Part shown: piece after piece, positions 32,764 through 40,095 of the stretch
Layout of the letters: each line of letters opens with the position of its first letter
Position numbering within the stretch: the first letter of the stretch is position 1
Assembly (NCBI RefSeq): GCF_024172095.1
Contig: NZ_JAMZDX010000006.1
Span: 1 to 64,000 of the forward strand
Direction: 5' to 3'
From: Kitasatospora cinereorecta
GTDB taxonomy: Bacteria; Actinomycetota; Actinomycetes; Streptomycetales; Streptomycetaceae
Length of the DNA: 64,000 bases
Translations under genes and position numbers: made by a program
Notes under the pieces: generated by a model
The model's database searches: none
Told to the model about the DNA's origin: nothing
The model's input: the letters and a program-made list of their open reading frames with translations, nothing else

Positions 32764-32868
32764 ATGACCAGCACCCCGAACCCGCCCCGCCCACCCGGCG
32801 AACCGGACACCAGCACCCGACCGGCGACCACGCCCCGGGCCCGCTCCCCACCACCGAGCAGCCGCTAA
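32764..32868 (+). CDS. Possible 34-aa peptide
   Basis: An ATG after CGGAGACC opens a short Pro/Thr/Arg-rich frame. The bases around the start (CACCCCATGACCAGC) resemble those at the excisionase start at 33531, so this may be a decayed duplicate of that gene's 5' end rather than a working gene. Confidence 0.25.
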   Translation: MTSTPNPPRPPGEPDTSTRPATTPRARSPPPSSR

Positions 32869-32952
32869 CGCTAGCGGCACCCCCTGCTATCGATAGCACC
32901 CCCGATAGCACCCAATAGGGCCGCTGACCAGGCCGTTAGCAGATAGCACCCT
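32861..32952. repeat. GCCGCTA palindrome and GATAGCACC repeats
   Basis: GCCGCTA-ACGC-TAGCGGC (32861-32878) is a perfect inverted repeat. TGCTATCGATAGCA follows as a palindrome overlapping GATAGCACC, which recurs twice more by 32951. It begins a 650-bp non-coding stretch. Confidence 0.55.
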
Positions 32953-33179
32953 TCCCCCGCGAAACCCCGGAAACGGCCCCAACCCCGGATTTTCGACGCC
33001 CAGCAAAGCCGCTAGCCCGGCCGGCCGCGCTGGCGCCGGCACCCCCCGACGGCACGGCGCTCCGCCCGAAGAACAAGAAGAGCACCAGGGGCAGCGGGGT
33101 GCTCCTCTTGCTCTTCACGCGCCGCCAGCCGGGCCCTGACACCCCGCCAGCCGTCAGCGTGGCCCATTACCGACAGCTA

Positions 33180-33284
33180 CCAGTACTGGGTACTGGGGGG
33201 CACCCCACTACCCAGTAGAGGCCCCTCCAGGGGCCCGAAACGGCCTCTCCTACTGGGGAATCCCCAGTACCCAGTACCCAGTAC
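33180..33284. repeat. CCAGTA/TACTGG repeat cluster
   Basis: CCAGTACTGG (33180-33189) is a perfect palindrome followed by GTACTGGGG and ACCCAGTAG. TACTGGGGAATCCCCAGTA (33251-33269) is a second palindrome, and CCCAGTA is then repeated three times in tandem up to 33284. About eight copies of the word lie in 105 bp. Confidence 0.65.
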
Positions 33285-33308
33285 GACCACCATCCGTGAC
33301 GCCCAACG

Positions 33309-33456
33309 CCTAGCGGGGCCCTCGCTAGACCTAGCGAGGTCGCTAGCGAGCAAAACCCGCCCTGACCAGCCAACTAGCGATCTCAGGCCAGCACCACGCA
33401 CCACCCCAAAACCGCTCTCAGTGCCCGTCGCACACCACGCCGGTCGCTAGAGCTAG
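33309..33456. repeat. CTAGCG repeat cluster upstream of xis-like gene
   Basis: The inverted repeat CTCGCTAG-AC-CTAGCGAG (33321-33338) is flanked by CCTAGCG and CGCTAGCGAG. Further ACTAGCGA and CGCTAGAGCTAG words continue to about 33456, just before the hairpin leader. CTAG is rare in high-GC genomes, so the density is notable. The words resemble the CTAG operator cluster at 29301-29350. Confidence 0.6.
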
Positions 33457-33461
33457 ACCCC

Positions 33462-33520
33462 GGAGCGGCACCCAATCCGCCAAGAAAGACGGCCGCTCCC
33501 CGTCCCTCGAAGTGAGGAGA
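33462..33520 (+). repeat. Hairpin leader, copy 2
   Basis: This is the second copy of the leader at 29377-29431. GGAGCGGC (33462-33469) pairs with GCCGCTCC (33492-33499), and the loop sequence is conserved. It is followed by GTGAGGAGAG and the excisionase start at 33531, so both copies are 5' leaders of element genes. Confidence 0.65.
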
Positions 33521-33530
33521 GCCCCACCCC

Positions 33531-33782
33531 ATGACCAGCCGCCAGCGGCCCAGCACCGCCCGACTGATCGAGCCGGGCCAGCCCCCGGCTGCGCTCGCCC
33601 TGCCGCAGCGCTACCTCAGCCCGGAAGACGTCGCCGCGCTCTTCGGCGTCCCCCTGGAGACCGTCTACCAGTGGCGACGCAAGCGCACCGGCCCGCCCGG
33701 CTTCCGCGTCGGCCGGCACCTGCGCTTCGACCCCAACGCCGTCGCCCAGTGGGTAGCAGACCAGACCGGAGAGGCGGCCTGA
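33531..33782 (+). CDS. Excisionase-like HTH protein
   Basis: The 83-residue protein has an excisionase/MerR-type winged helix: YLSPEDVAALFGVPLETVYQ, then RRKRTGPPGFRVGRHLRFDP and NAVAQWVADQT. It ends two bases before the integrase start, the usual xis-int arrangement of actinomycete integrative elements. It would direct the integrase towards excision. The ATG follows GAGGAGAG. Confidence 0.88.
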   Translation: MTSRQRPSTARLIEPGQPPAALALPQRYLSPEDVAALFGVPLETVYQWRRKRTGPPGFRVGRHLRFDPNAVAQWVADQTGEAA

Positions 33783-33784
33783 CC

Positions 33785-35023
33785 ATGGCAGGACACATCC
33801 AGGACCGCTGGTACAAGACCGAGGCCAGCGCCGACGGCAAGCCGCGCAGGGTGAAGACCGACCGCCACGGCGTCGGCATGCGCTACCGGGCCCGGTACAT
33901 CGCGCCGGACGGAAGCGAGCGCAGCAAGTCCTTCCCGGACCGCCAGAAACGGTTGGCGGAGGAGTGGCTGGCCAGGATCGAGGCGGACATGTCGCGAGGC
34001 CAGTACCTCGACCCGGCGGCGGCGAAGACCACGTTCCAGGAGTACGCGGAGAAGTGGCTGGAGAGCCAGACCAGCGACCCCAACACGCAGGCGTCCATGC
34101 AGTCGCAGCTGCGGCGGCACGCCTTCCCGAAGATCGGGCCCCGTCCGCTCGGGTCGTTCCAGCCTGGCCACATTCGGGAGTTCGTCGGCCAGCTGGAGAC
34201 CTCGGGTCTCTCCGGCTCGTACGCCCGGGTCATCTTCTCCAATGTGCGGGCCGTGCTGAGCGCGGCCGTGGACGACGGCTTCCTGCCCCGGAACCCGTGC
34301 GCCGCGCAGACCGTGCGCCCGCCGGTGGTCGGCTCCAGGCGGGTCGTGCCGTGGGAACCCGATCGGGTCTTTGCAGTCCGGGAAGCCATGACCGAGCGGT
34401 ACCGGACGACGGTCGACGTGGGCGCTGGCTGCGGGCTGCGGCAGGGCGAGATCCTGGGCCTGGCCGTGGACGCGCTCGACTTCGACGCCAGCACGATGCA
34501 TGTCACGCAGCAGCTCAAGCTCAGCCGGAGCAAGCCCGTGTTCGCGCCGCCGAAGGGCGGGACGCTGCGGAGCGTGCCACTCCCTCGACCGGTGGCCGAC
34601 GCGCTCCAGGCCCACATGGAGCGGTTCCCGCCGGTGGAGATCACGCTGCCGTGGATGAAGCTCGGCGGACCGCCCATCACCAAGCGCCTGCTCTTCACCA
34701 GCACGTCCGACTCGATCGTCTGGCGCGGCATGCTCAACGAGGACCACTGGAAGCCCGCGCTGGCTGCCGCTGGAGTCATCCCGCCCCGGGCCAAGGGTGA
34801 GTCCTACGCATCCGCCCGGGAGCACGGGATGCACGCGCTCCGGCACTTCTTCGCCTCGGTCCTGCTGGACGCCGGAGAGAGCATCAAGGCGGTCAGCGAG
34901 TACCTGGGCCATGCCGACCCGGGGCTGACGCTGCGGGTCTACGCCCACCTGATGCCGGACAGCAGGCACCGGGCCCGGAAGGCGATGGAAGAGGTCTTCA
35001 AGGCTCAAGATCACAAGGGCTGA
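33785..35023 (+). CDS. Tyrosine-type site-specific integrase
   Basis: The 412-residue protein has an N-terminal arm-binding part with the Arg-rich start GVGMRYRARYIAPDGSERSK. A SAM-like core-binding domain follows (TFQEYAEKWLESQTSDPNTQ), then the catalytic domain. That domain has the first Arg in GCGLRQGEILGL (about 218), HALRHFFAS (about 349) and the Tyr in LTLRVYAHLMPD (about 386). The length is normal and the frame intact. It lies immediately beside the right att repeat. Its target appears to be the 3' end of gpm rather than a tRNA. Confidence 0.93.
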   Translation: MAGHIQDRWYKTEASADGKPRRVKTDRHGVGMRYRARYIAPDGSERSKSFPDRQKRLAEEWLARIEADMSRGQYLDPAAAKTTFQEYAEKWLESQTSDPNTQASMQSQLRRHAFPKIGPRPLGSFQPGHIREFVGQLETSGLSGSYARVIFSNVRAVLSAAVDDGFLPRNPCAAQTVRPPVVGSRRVVPWEPDRVFAVREAMTERYRTTVDVGAGCGLRQGEILGLAVDALDFDASTMHVTQQLKLSRSKPVFAPPKGGTLRSVPLPRPVADALQAHMERFPPVEITLPWMKLGGPPITKRLLFTSTSDSIVWRGMLNEDHWKPALAAAGVIPPRAKGESYASAREHGMHALRHFFASVLLDAGESIKAVSEYLGHADPGLTLRVYAHLMPDSRHRARKAMEEVFKAQDHKG

Positions 35024-35040
35024 CGGCCCACAGACGGCCC
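35022..35040 (+). repeat. 19-bp inner repeat (candidate arm site), right
   Basis: This is the second copy of GACGGCCCACAGACGGCCC. It overlaps the integrase stop codon region and the first bases of the right att repeat. Confidence 0.5.
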
Positions 35041-35120
35041 CGGAACCACGACGGCCCCTCATCCGCGCTGTGTGCGCAGGTGAGGGGCCGTTTCGCCGAA
35101 GCGGTTACTTCTTGCCCTGG
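35038..35120 (-). repeat. Right att repeat of the gpm element
   Basis: This copy is part of the intact gpm gene: its terminator plus the last codons. It is identical over 83 bp to 27287-27369. Confidence 0.9.
35051..35091 (-). terminator. gpm terminator
   Basis: The perfect stem ACGGCCCCTCA / TGAGGGGCCGT with a 19-base loop lies 14 bases after the gpm stop on the minus strand. A duplicate is in the left att repeat (27299-27340). Confidence 0.8.
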
Positions 35121-35863
35121 TTCTTGACCGCCTCGATGGCGGCGGCGGCGGCCTCCGGGTCGAGGTAGCGGCCACCCGGGTTGACCGGCTTGAAGTCGGC
35201 GTCGAGCTCGTAGACGAGCGGGATGCCGGTCGGGATGTTGAGGCCCGCGATGTCGGCGTCGGAGATGCCGTCGAGGTGCTTCACCAGGGCGCGGAGGCTG
35301 TTGCCGTGCGCGGTGACCAGGACGGTGTTGCCGGCGGCCAGGTCCGGGACGATCGCGTCGTACCAGTACGGCAGCATGCGCTCGACGACGTCCTTGAGGC
35401 ACTCGGTGCGCGGCCGCATCTCGGACGGGATCTCGCCGTAGCGCGGGTCGCCGGCCTGCGAGTACTCGTTGTCGTCGGCCAGGACCGGCGGCGGGGTGTC
35501 GTACGAGCGGCGCCAGAGCTGGAACTGCTCCTCGCCGAACTCGGCCAGGGTCTGGGCCTTGTCCTTGCCCTGGAGCGCACCGTAGTGGCGCTCGTTCAGG
35601 CGCCAGCTGCGGCGGACCGGGATCCAGTGGCGGTCGGCCTTGTCCAGGGCGATCTGCGAGGTGCGGATCGCGCGGCGCAGCAGGGAGGTGTGCACCACAT
35701 CGGGCAGCAGGCCCTCGGAGAGGAGCAGTTCGCCGCCGCGGGCGGCTTCCTTCTCGCCCTTCTCGTTGAGGTCGACGTCGACCCAGCCGGTGAAGAGGTT
35801 CTTCTGGTTCCACTGGCTCTCGCCGTGGCGGAGCAGGATGAGTCGGTAGGTCGTGTCAGCCAT
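35105..35863 (-). CDS. gpmA: 2,3-bisphosphoglycerate-dependent phosphoglycerate mutase
   Basis: The glycolytic enzyme interconverts 3- and 2-phosphoglycerate. The 252 residues contain LILLRHGESQWN with the phosphorylated His, and ERHYGALQGKDKAQTLAEFG. The second active-site His lies in VLVTAHGNSLRALVKHLDGI. The last 15 residues are charged (EAVKNQGKK) and lie in the att site of the adjacent element. The protein is unaffected because integration restores the same codons. Confidence 0.95.
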   Translation of the reverse strand: MADTTYRLILLRHGESQWNQKNLFTGWVDVDLNEKGEKEAARGGELLLSEGLLPDVVHTSLLRRAIRTSQIALDKADRHWIPVRRSWRLNERHYGALQGKDKAQTLAEFGEEQFQLWRRSYDTPPPVLADDNEYSQAGDPRYGEIPSEMRPRTECLKDVVERMLPYWYDAIVPDLAAGNTVLVTAHGNSLRALVKHLDGISDADIAGLNIPTGIPLVYELDADFKPVNPGGRYLDPEAAAAAIEAVKNQGKK

Positions 35864-36008
35864 GGCGCCCAGCTTAATGGCACCGAAAATGCGCTGGCCG
35901 GGCGGAGGGCGGCTGGGTAATGTGTGCGCGTCGCCACCACCACTTACAGTCCTGCTGAGCGGTCCTGCCCACCGCGCTCAGCGGGCGGTTACTGTCCAGG
36001 AGCCGCGC

Positions 36009-37301
36009 ATGCCTGCGTCCGTCCGCCTCCGAACCGCCCTCACGGAGACCGTCGGCGGGCTGCCCCGCGCGTTCTGGTGGCTGTGGGCGAGCACCCTGGT
36101 CAACCGGCTCGGCGGCTTCGTCGTCACCTTCCTCTCCCTCTACCTGACCGCCGAGCGCGGCTACTCGCCCGCGTACGCGGGTCTGGTCGCGGCGCTCTTC
36201 GGTCTGGGCGCGGCGATCTCCGCGGTGGGCGCGGGCGTGCTCACCGACCGGCTCGGACGCCGGCCCACCCTGCTGGCGGCCCAGCTGGCGACGGCGGTCT
36301 GCACCGCGGTGCTGGGCTTCACCGACGGGCCGGTGGCCATCGCGGTGGTGGCGTTCCTGACCGGTCTGGCGAACAACGCCTCCCGGCCCGCCATCTCGGC
36401 GATCATCGCGGACCTGGTGCCGGCCGCCGACCGGGTGCGCGCCTTCTCGCTCAACTACTGGGCGATCAACCTGGGCTTCGGTGTCTCCGCCGCGGCGGCC
36501 GGACTGATCGCCACCCACGGCTACCTCACGCTCTTCCTGCTGGACGCGCTCTCCACCGTGCTCTGCGCGGTGCTGGTGTTCGTCAAGATCCCGGAGACCC
36601 GGCCGGAGCGGACCGCCGCCACCGGGTCCGAGCCGCGGGTCGGGCTGGGCACGGTCTTCCGGGACGGCCCGTTCATGGCCGTGGTCGGCGTCAACCTGCT
36701 GCTCGCCCTGGTCTTCCAGCAGGGGTCCACCACGCTCGCCGTCGACATGGGCCGGCACGGAATCTCGACCACCATGTTCGGCCTGGTGGCGAGCCTCAAC
36801 GGGCTGATGATCGTCCTGCTGCAGATCCCGCTCACCCGGCTGACCGAGGGCCGCAGCCGCAGTGCGCTGCTGGTCGCGAGCGCGCTGCTGATCGGGTGGG
36901 GCTTCGGCCTGACCGCGGTGGCCGGCAGCTCGGCCGCGCTCTACGCGGTCACCGTCGCGGTCTGGACGGTCGGCGAGATCATCAACGCGCCGACCATGAT
37001 GGGCCTGGTCGCGGAGCTCTCCCCGGCCCAGGCGCGCGGCCGCTACCAGGGCGTCTACTCGCTCTCCTGGTCGCTGGCGTCCTTCTTCGGCCCGGCCGCC
37101 GGCGGCCTGCTGCTCCAGTACGCGGGCAGTGCGGTGACCTGGGGCTCCTGCGCGGTCGCCGGTACGCTCGCCGCCGCGGTCTTCCCGCTGATCGGCCGCC
37201 GCCGCGCCGCTGCCGGCTCCCCCACCGACAGCCCGGCCGACGCCCCGGCCGATTCCACAGCCGTCGCCCGCCCGGCGGACGCGGCGGCGGTCACCCCGTA
37301 G
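36009..37301 (+). CDS. MFS transporter
   Basis: The 430-residue protein has about 12 membrane segments. The motif A-like loop VLTDRLGRRPTLLAAQLATA lies between helices 2 and 3, and AFLTGLANNASRPAISAIIA is near helix 4. The cytoplasmic C-terminus is Ala/Pro/Asp-rich. It resembles drug or metabolite exporters of the MdtG/YdeE kind, but the substrate is unknown. The ATG at 36009 begins the conserved region. It is divergent from gpm. Confidence 0.87.
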   Translation: MPASVRLRTALTETVGGLPRAFWWLWASTLVNRLGGFVVTFLSLYLTAERGYSPAYAGLVAALFGLGAAISAVGAGVLTDRLGRRPTLLAAQLATAVCTAVLGFTDGPVAIAVVAFLTGLANNASRPAISAIIADLVPAADRVRAFSLNYWAINLGFGVSAAAAGLIATHGYLTLFLLDALSTVLCAVLVFVKIPETRPERTAATGSEPRVGLGTVFRDGPFMAVVGVNLLLALVFQQGSTTLAVDMGRHGISTTMFGLVASLNGLMIVLLQIPLTRLTEGRSRSALLVASALLIGWGFGLTAVAGSSAALYAVTVAVWTVGEIINAPTMMGLVAELSPAQARGRYQGVYSLSWSLASFFGPAAGGLLLQYAGSAVTWGSCAVAGTLAAAVFPLIGRRRAAAGSPTDSPADAPADSTAVARPADAAAVTP

Positions 37302-37331
37302 CGCGACGCGTGGCTCAGCGGGTCCGGTCCG

Positions 37332-37802
37332 TCAGACGTCGCTCTGGCGGACCCGGATCCAGGCATCGTGGTCGAGCTGGACGATCTCCTCGAACTCGGC
37401 GTACAGCCCGTCGACCTCGGCCGGATCCGGTGCCACCCCGCCGAGCCGGGCACGGTGGTAGGCGATGGTCCGCTGAAGGACGGTCAGCCGGTGGACGGTG
37501 TCGGAGCGCTGGATCCAGAGCGTGCGGTGGGAGAAGAACGCGCCCCAGGCCGCCAGCACGGTGACCAGGGCGCCGAGCGCCAGCGCGACGTCGGCCAGCC
37601 AGGAGGCGACCGGCCCGTCGGCCCTGAGGCCGAGCAGCACGGTGATCATCGCCGAGAGCGTGACCGTGGCCATCTGCAGGCCGAACGCCCGCCGCCGGTC
37701 CCAGTCGCGGCGGCGCTTGCGGTCGGCCAACTCGTCGGCGACCACCTGTTCCACGTGGTCCAACTGGCGTTCCCCGGTCGCCTGTCCCGCCGCCTCGTCC
37801 AT
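37332..37802 (-). CDS. Two-helix membrane protein (DUF4231/SLATT-like)
   Basis: The 156-residue protein has a charged N-terminus and two membrane segments (GLQMATVTLSAMITVLLGL and VALALGALVTVLAAWGAFFS). A helical cytoplasmic tail with Trp, Tyr and acidic residues follows (IAYHRARLGGVAPDPAEVDG). The pattern fits SLATT-type proteins, some of which form pores next to nucleotide-signalling defence genes; here no such gene is adjacent. I chose ATG 37802 because GGGGAGG lies upstream. An ATG nine codons earlier is the alternative. Confidence 0.6.
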   Translation of the reverse strand: MDEAAGQATGERQLDHVEQVVADELADRKRRRDWDRRRAFGLQMATVTLSAMITVLLGLRADGPVASWLADVALALGALVTVLAAWGAFFSHRTLWIQRSDTVHRLTVLQRTIAYHRARLGGVAPDPAEVDGLYAEFEEIVQLDHDAWIRVRQSDV

Positions 37803-37907
37803 CTCCGCCCTCCCCTGGCTCCGCGCCATCCAAGCAGAGCCGGGGCGGGGGCGCGACGGTTTCGGAGCGCTCGGCCGGTCCCCGATCGGTCCCGGGACAG
37901 TCCCGGG

Positions 37908-38468
37908 TCAGTCCCCGGTCGGGACGGTGTCGGGGGCGGTGTCGGGGGCGGTGTCGGGGGCGGCGGGCTCGGCCGGGGCGGCGAGGTGGGCGAAGGCCTC
38001 CAGGTTGCGGGTGGACTCGCCGCGCTTGGTGCGCCACTCCCACTCCCGCCGGATCGCGGTGGCGAAGCCCAGCTCCAGCAGGGTGTTGAACGGCTCGTCG
38101 GCGTTCTGCAGCACGGTGCCGAGCAGCCGGTCGACCGACTCCGCGGTGAGCGCCTCCAGCGGCAGGCGGCCGGCCAGGTAGACGTCGCCGAGCCGGTCGA
38201 CGGCGTACGCGACGCCGTACAGCCGGGTGTTGCGCTCCAGCAGCCAGCGGTAGACGCCCTCGTGGTTCTCGTCCGGGCGGCGGATGACGAACGCGTTCAC
38301 GGAGAGGGTGTGGTCGCCGATCCGCAGCGCACAGGTGGTCGACAGCTTCCGGGTGCCGGGGAGCGTGGCGACCAGCGTGTACGGGTCGGTGACGGCCGGC
38401 TCCCAGGCCACGCCGGCCTCGTCGAGTGCGGCGCGCAGGTGGGCGAGTGCAGCGTCCTTGTCAGCCAT
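37908..38468 (-). CDS. YbjN domain-containing protein
   Basis: The 186-residue protein has a YbjN (type III secretion chaperone-like) fold: KLSTTCALRIGDHTLSVNAF, RPDENHEGVYRWLLERNTRL and LPLEALTAESVDRLLGTVLQ. The last 25 residues are a low-complexity repeat of APDT units. YbjN proteins are thought to modulate protein stability or stress responses. It lies directly downstream of mshA, separated by a terminator. The ATG at 38468 begins the conserved part. Confidence 0.82.
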   Translation of the reverse strand: MADKDAALAHLRAALDEAGVAWEPAVTDPYTLVATLPGTRKLSTTCALRIGDHTLSVNAFVIRRPDENHEGVYRWLLERNTRLYGVAYAVDRLGDVYLAGRLPLEALTAESVDRLLGTVLQNADEPFNTLLELGFATAIRREWEWRTKRGESTRNLEAFAHLAAPAEPAAPDTAPDTAPDTVPTGD

Positions 38469-38502
38469 GGCGTACACGCTACGCGCGAGTAGCCCCCGGC
38501 GG

Positions 38503-38534
38503 GCAGCGGGCACCCCGGGTGGGGTGCCCGCTGC
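38503..38534 (-). terminator. mshA terminator
   Basis: The perfect 14-bp stem GCAGCGGGCACCCC / GGGGTGCCCGCTGC with a four-base loop lies just after the mshA stop. Confidence 0.9.
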
Positions 38535-38537
38535 GCG

Positions 38538-39893
38538 TCAGGCCAGGCGGCGCCGGGCGCCGCCGCGGGCGGCGAGCGCACCGGCGTACACGTCGGCGGT
38601 GGTGGCGGCGGAGGCGGACCAGCCGAACGCCGCGGCGTGCCGGGCGGCGGCCGCGCCGTACCGGGCGACCAGGGCCGGGTCGGTGACGTACGCCTCCAGC
38701 GCGTGCGCCCAGGCGTCCGGGTCGTGGCCGTCCACCAGGGTGCCGGTCACGCCGCCCTGGACCGCGACCGGCAGGCCGCCGACCGCGGCGGCCACCACCG
38801 GGGTGCCGCAGGCCTGGGCCTCCAGCGCGACCAGGCCGAAGGACTCGCTGTGCGAGGGCATGACCAGCGCCGTCGCCGCGCGGTACCACTCGGCGAGCCG
38901 GGCCTGGCCGACCGGCGGGTGGAAGCGCACCACGTCGGCGATGCCGAGCTGGGCGGCCAGCTTGTGCAGGCTCTCGGGGCGGGCCAGACCGCTGCCGGAC
39001 GGACCGCCGACCACCGGGACGACCAGCCGCTCGCGCAGCTCGGGGCGCCGCTCCAGCAGCCGGGCGACGGCCTTGAGCAGCACGTCCGGCGCCTTCAGGG
39101 GCTGTATCCGGCCGGCGAAGAGCAGCACCGCGGCGTCCTGCGGGAGGCCGAGCCGGGCCCGGGCGGCCGCCCGGTCGCCGGGCCGGAAGACCTCCAGGTT
39201 GACGCCCGGGTGGACGACGGCCAGCTGCTCGGGCCTGGCCCCGTAGTGGAAGGCGAGCTCGGCGGCCTCCTCCGCGGTGTTGGCGATCAGCCGGTCGGCC
39301 GCCTCGACCACCTGGGTCTCGCCGATCACGCGGGCGGCGGGCTCGGGGGTGTCGCCCTCGGCCAGGGCGGCGTTCTTCACCTTGGCCATGGTGTGCATGG
39401 TGTGCACCAGCGGGACGCCCCAGCGCTCGGCCGCCAGCCAGCCGACGTGGCCGGACAGCCAGTAGTGCGAGTGGACCAGGTCGTAGTGGCCGGGCCGGTG
39501 GCCGGCCTCGGTGCGCAGCACCGCGTGGGTGAAGGCGCACAGCTGGGCCGGCAGGTCCTCCTTGAGCAGCCCCTCGAACGGGCCGGCGGTGACGTGCCGG
39601 ACCAGCACGCCGGGGGCCAGCTCCACGGTCGGCGCGTCGTCCGAGCTGATCGCCCGGGTGAACACCTCGACCTCGATGTCGAGCGCGGCCAGCCGCTTGG
39701 CCAGCTCCACGATGTACACGTTCATGCCGCCGGCGTCGCCCGTGCCGGGCTGGTGCAGCGGCGAGGTGTGCACGCTGAGCATCGCGATCCGGCGCGGGCG
39801 GCGCCGGCCGCCGACGAGGGCGTGCAGGCGGCCACGGGTGGGGGGCACGGCGAGCCGGTCACGGCGGGCCGTCCGGACGAGGTGCTGGGTCAC
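38538..39893 (-). CDS. mshA: D-inositol-3-phosphate glycosyltransferase
   Basis: The first committed enzyme of mycothiol biosynthesis joins UDP-GlcNAc to inositol 3-phosphate. The 451-residue GT-B protein has HTSPLHQPGTGDAGGMNVYI near the N-terminus, LVHSHYWLSGHVGWL, and LFAGRIQPLKAPDVLLKAV. The donor-binding E(x7)E region is HSESFGLVALEAQACGTPVV. I chose the GTG at 39893 (VTQHLVRTARR), giving a normal length. The frame continues upstream without a credible start. Confidence 0.93.
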   Translation of the reverse strand: MTQHLVRTARRDRLAVPPTRGRLHALVGGRRRPRRIAMLSVHTSPLHQPGTGDAGGMNVYIVELAKRLAALDIEVEVFTRAISSDDAPTVELAPGVLVRHVTAGPFEGLLKEDLPAQLCAFTHAVLRTEAGHRPGHYDLVHSHYWLSGHVGWLAAERWGVPLVHTMHTMAKVKNAALAEGDTPEPAARVIGETQVVEAADRLIANTAEEAAELAFHYGARPEQLAVVHPGVNLEVFRPGDRAAARARLGLPQDAAVLLFAGRIQPLKAPDVLLKAVARLLERRPELRERLVVPVVGGPSGSGLARPESLHKLAAQLGIADVVRFHPPVGQARLAEWYRAATALVMPSHSESFGLVALEAQACGTPVVAAAVGGLPVAVQGGVTGTLVDGHDPDAWAHALEAYVTDPALVARYGAAAARHAAAFGWSASAATTADVYAGALAARGGARRRLA

Positions 39894-40095
39894 CTGGTTG
39901 TAGCCTCTCTTGCTCCCGGTCGGTGCGGCGCGGTGCCGGTGCCCGGGTGGTGCCGGTGGTGCCGGTCGTGCCGCCGCCCGCGGCGTGGGGGCTGCGGGCG
40001 GACAAACGTCAAGTGTGCCAACCGAGACCTCCCGACCGCGTATTCCCGTCTCAGCCCCTGAGACCGGGAGGGCCGGATTGCGTACCCTTTCCGGC

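Larger units (their letters stand above)
27287..35120. mobile_element. Integrative element in the 3' end of gpm, about 7.8 kb
   Basis: An 83-bp direct repeat (27287-27369 and 35038-35120) bounds a block with a tyrosine integrase next to the right repeat. It also carries an excisionase-like HTH gene, a DUF3987-like replication protein, a GntR repressor, an XRE/TPR regulator and unknown genes. The repeat contains the last codons, stop and terminator of gpm, so integration regenerates the target gene. The layout recalls actinomycete integrative elements of the pSAM2 kind, but no Tra/FtsK or spread gene is present and no virion gene was found. Confidence 0.88.

Noticed and set aside
27287..35120. 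Prophage
   Set aside because: There is no terminase, portal, capsid, tail or lysis gene, and the length is too small; an integrative element or satellite fits better.
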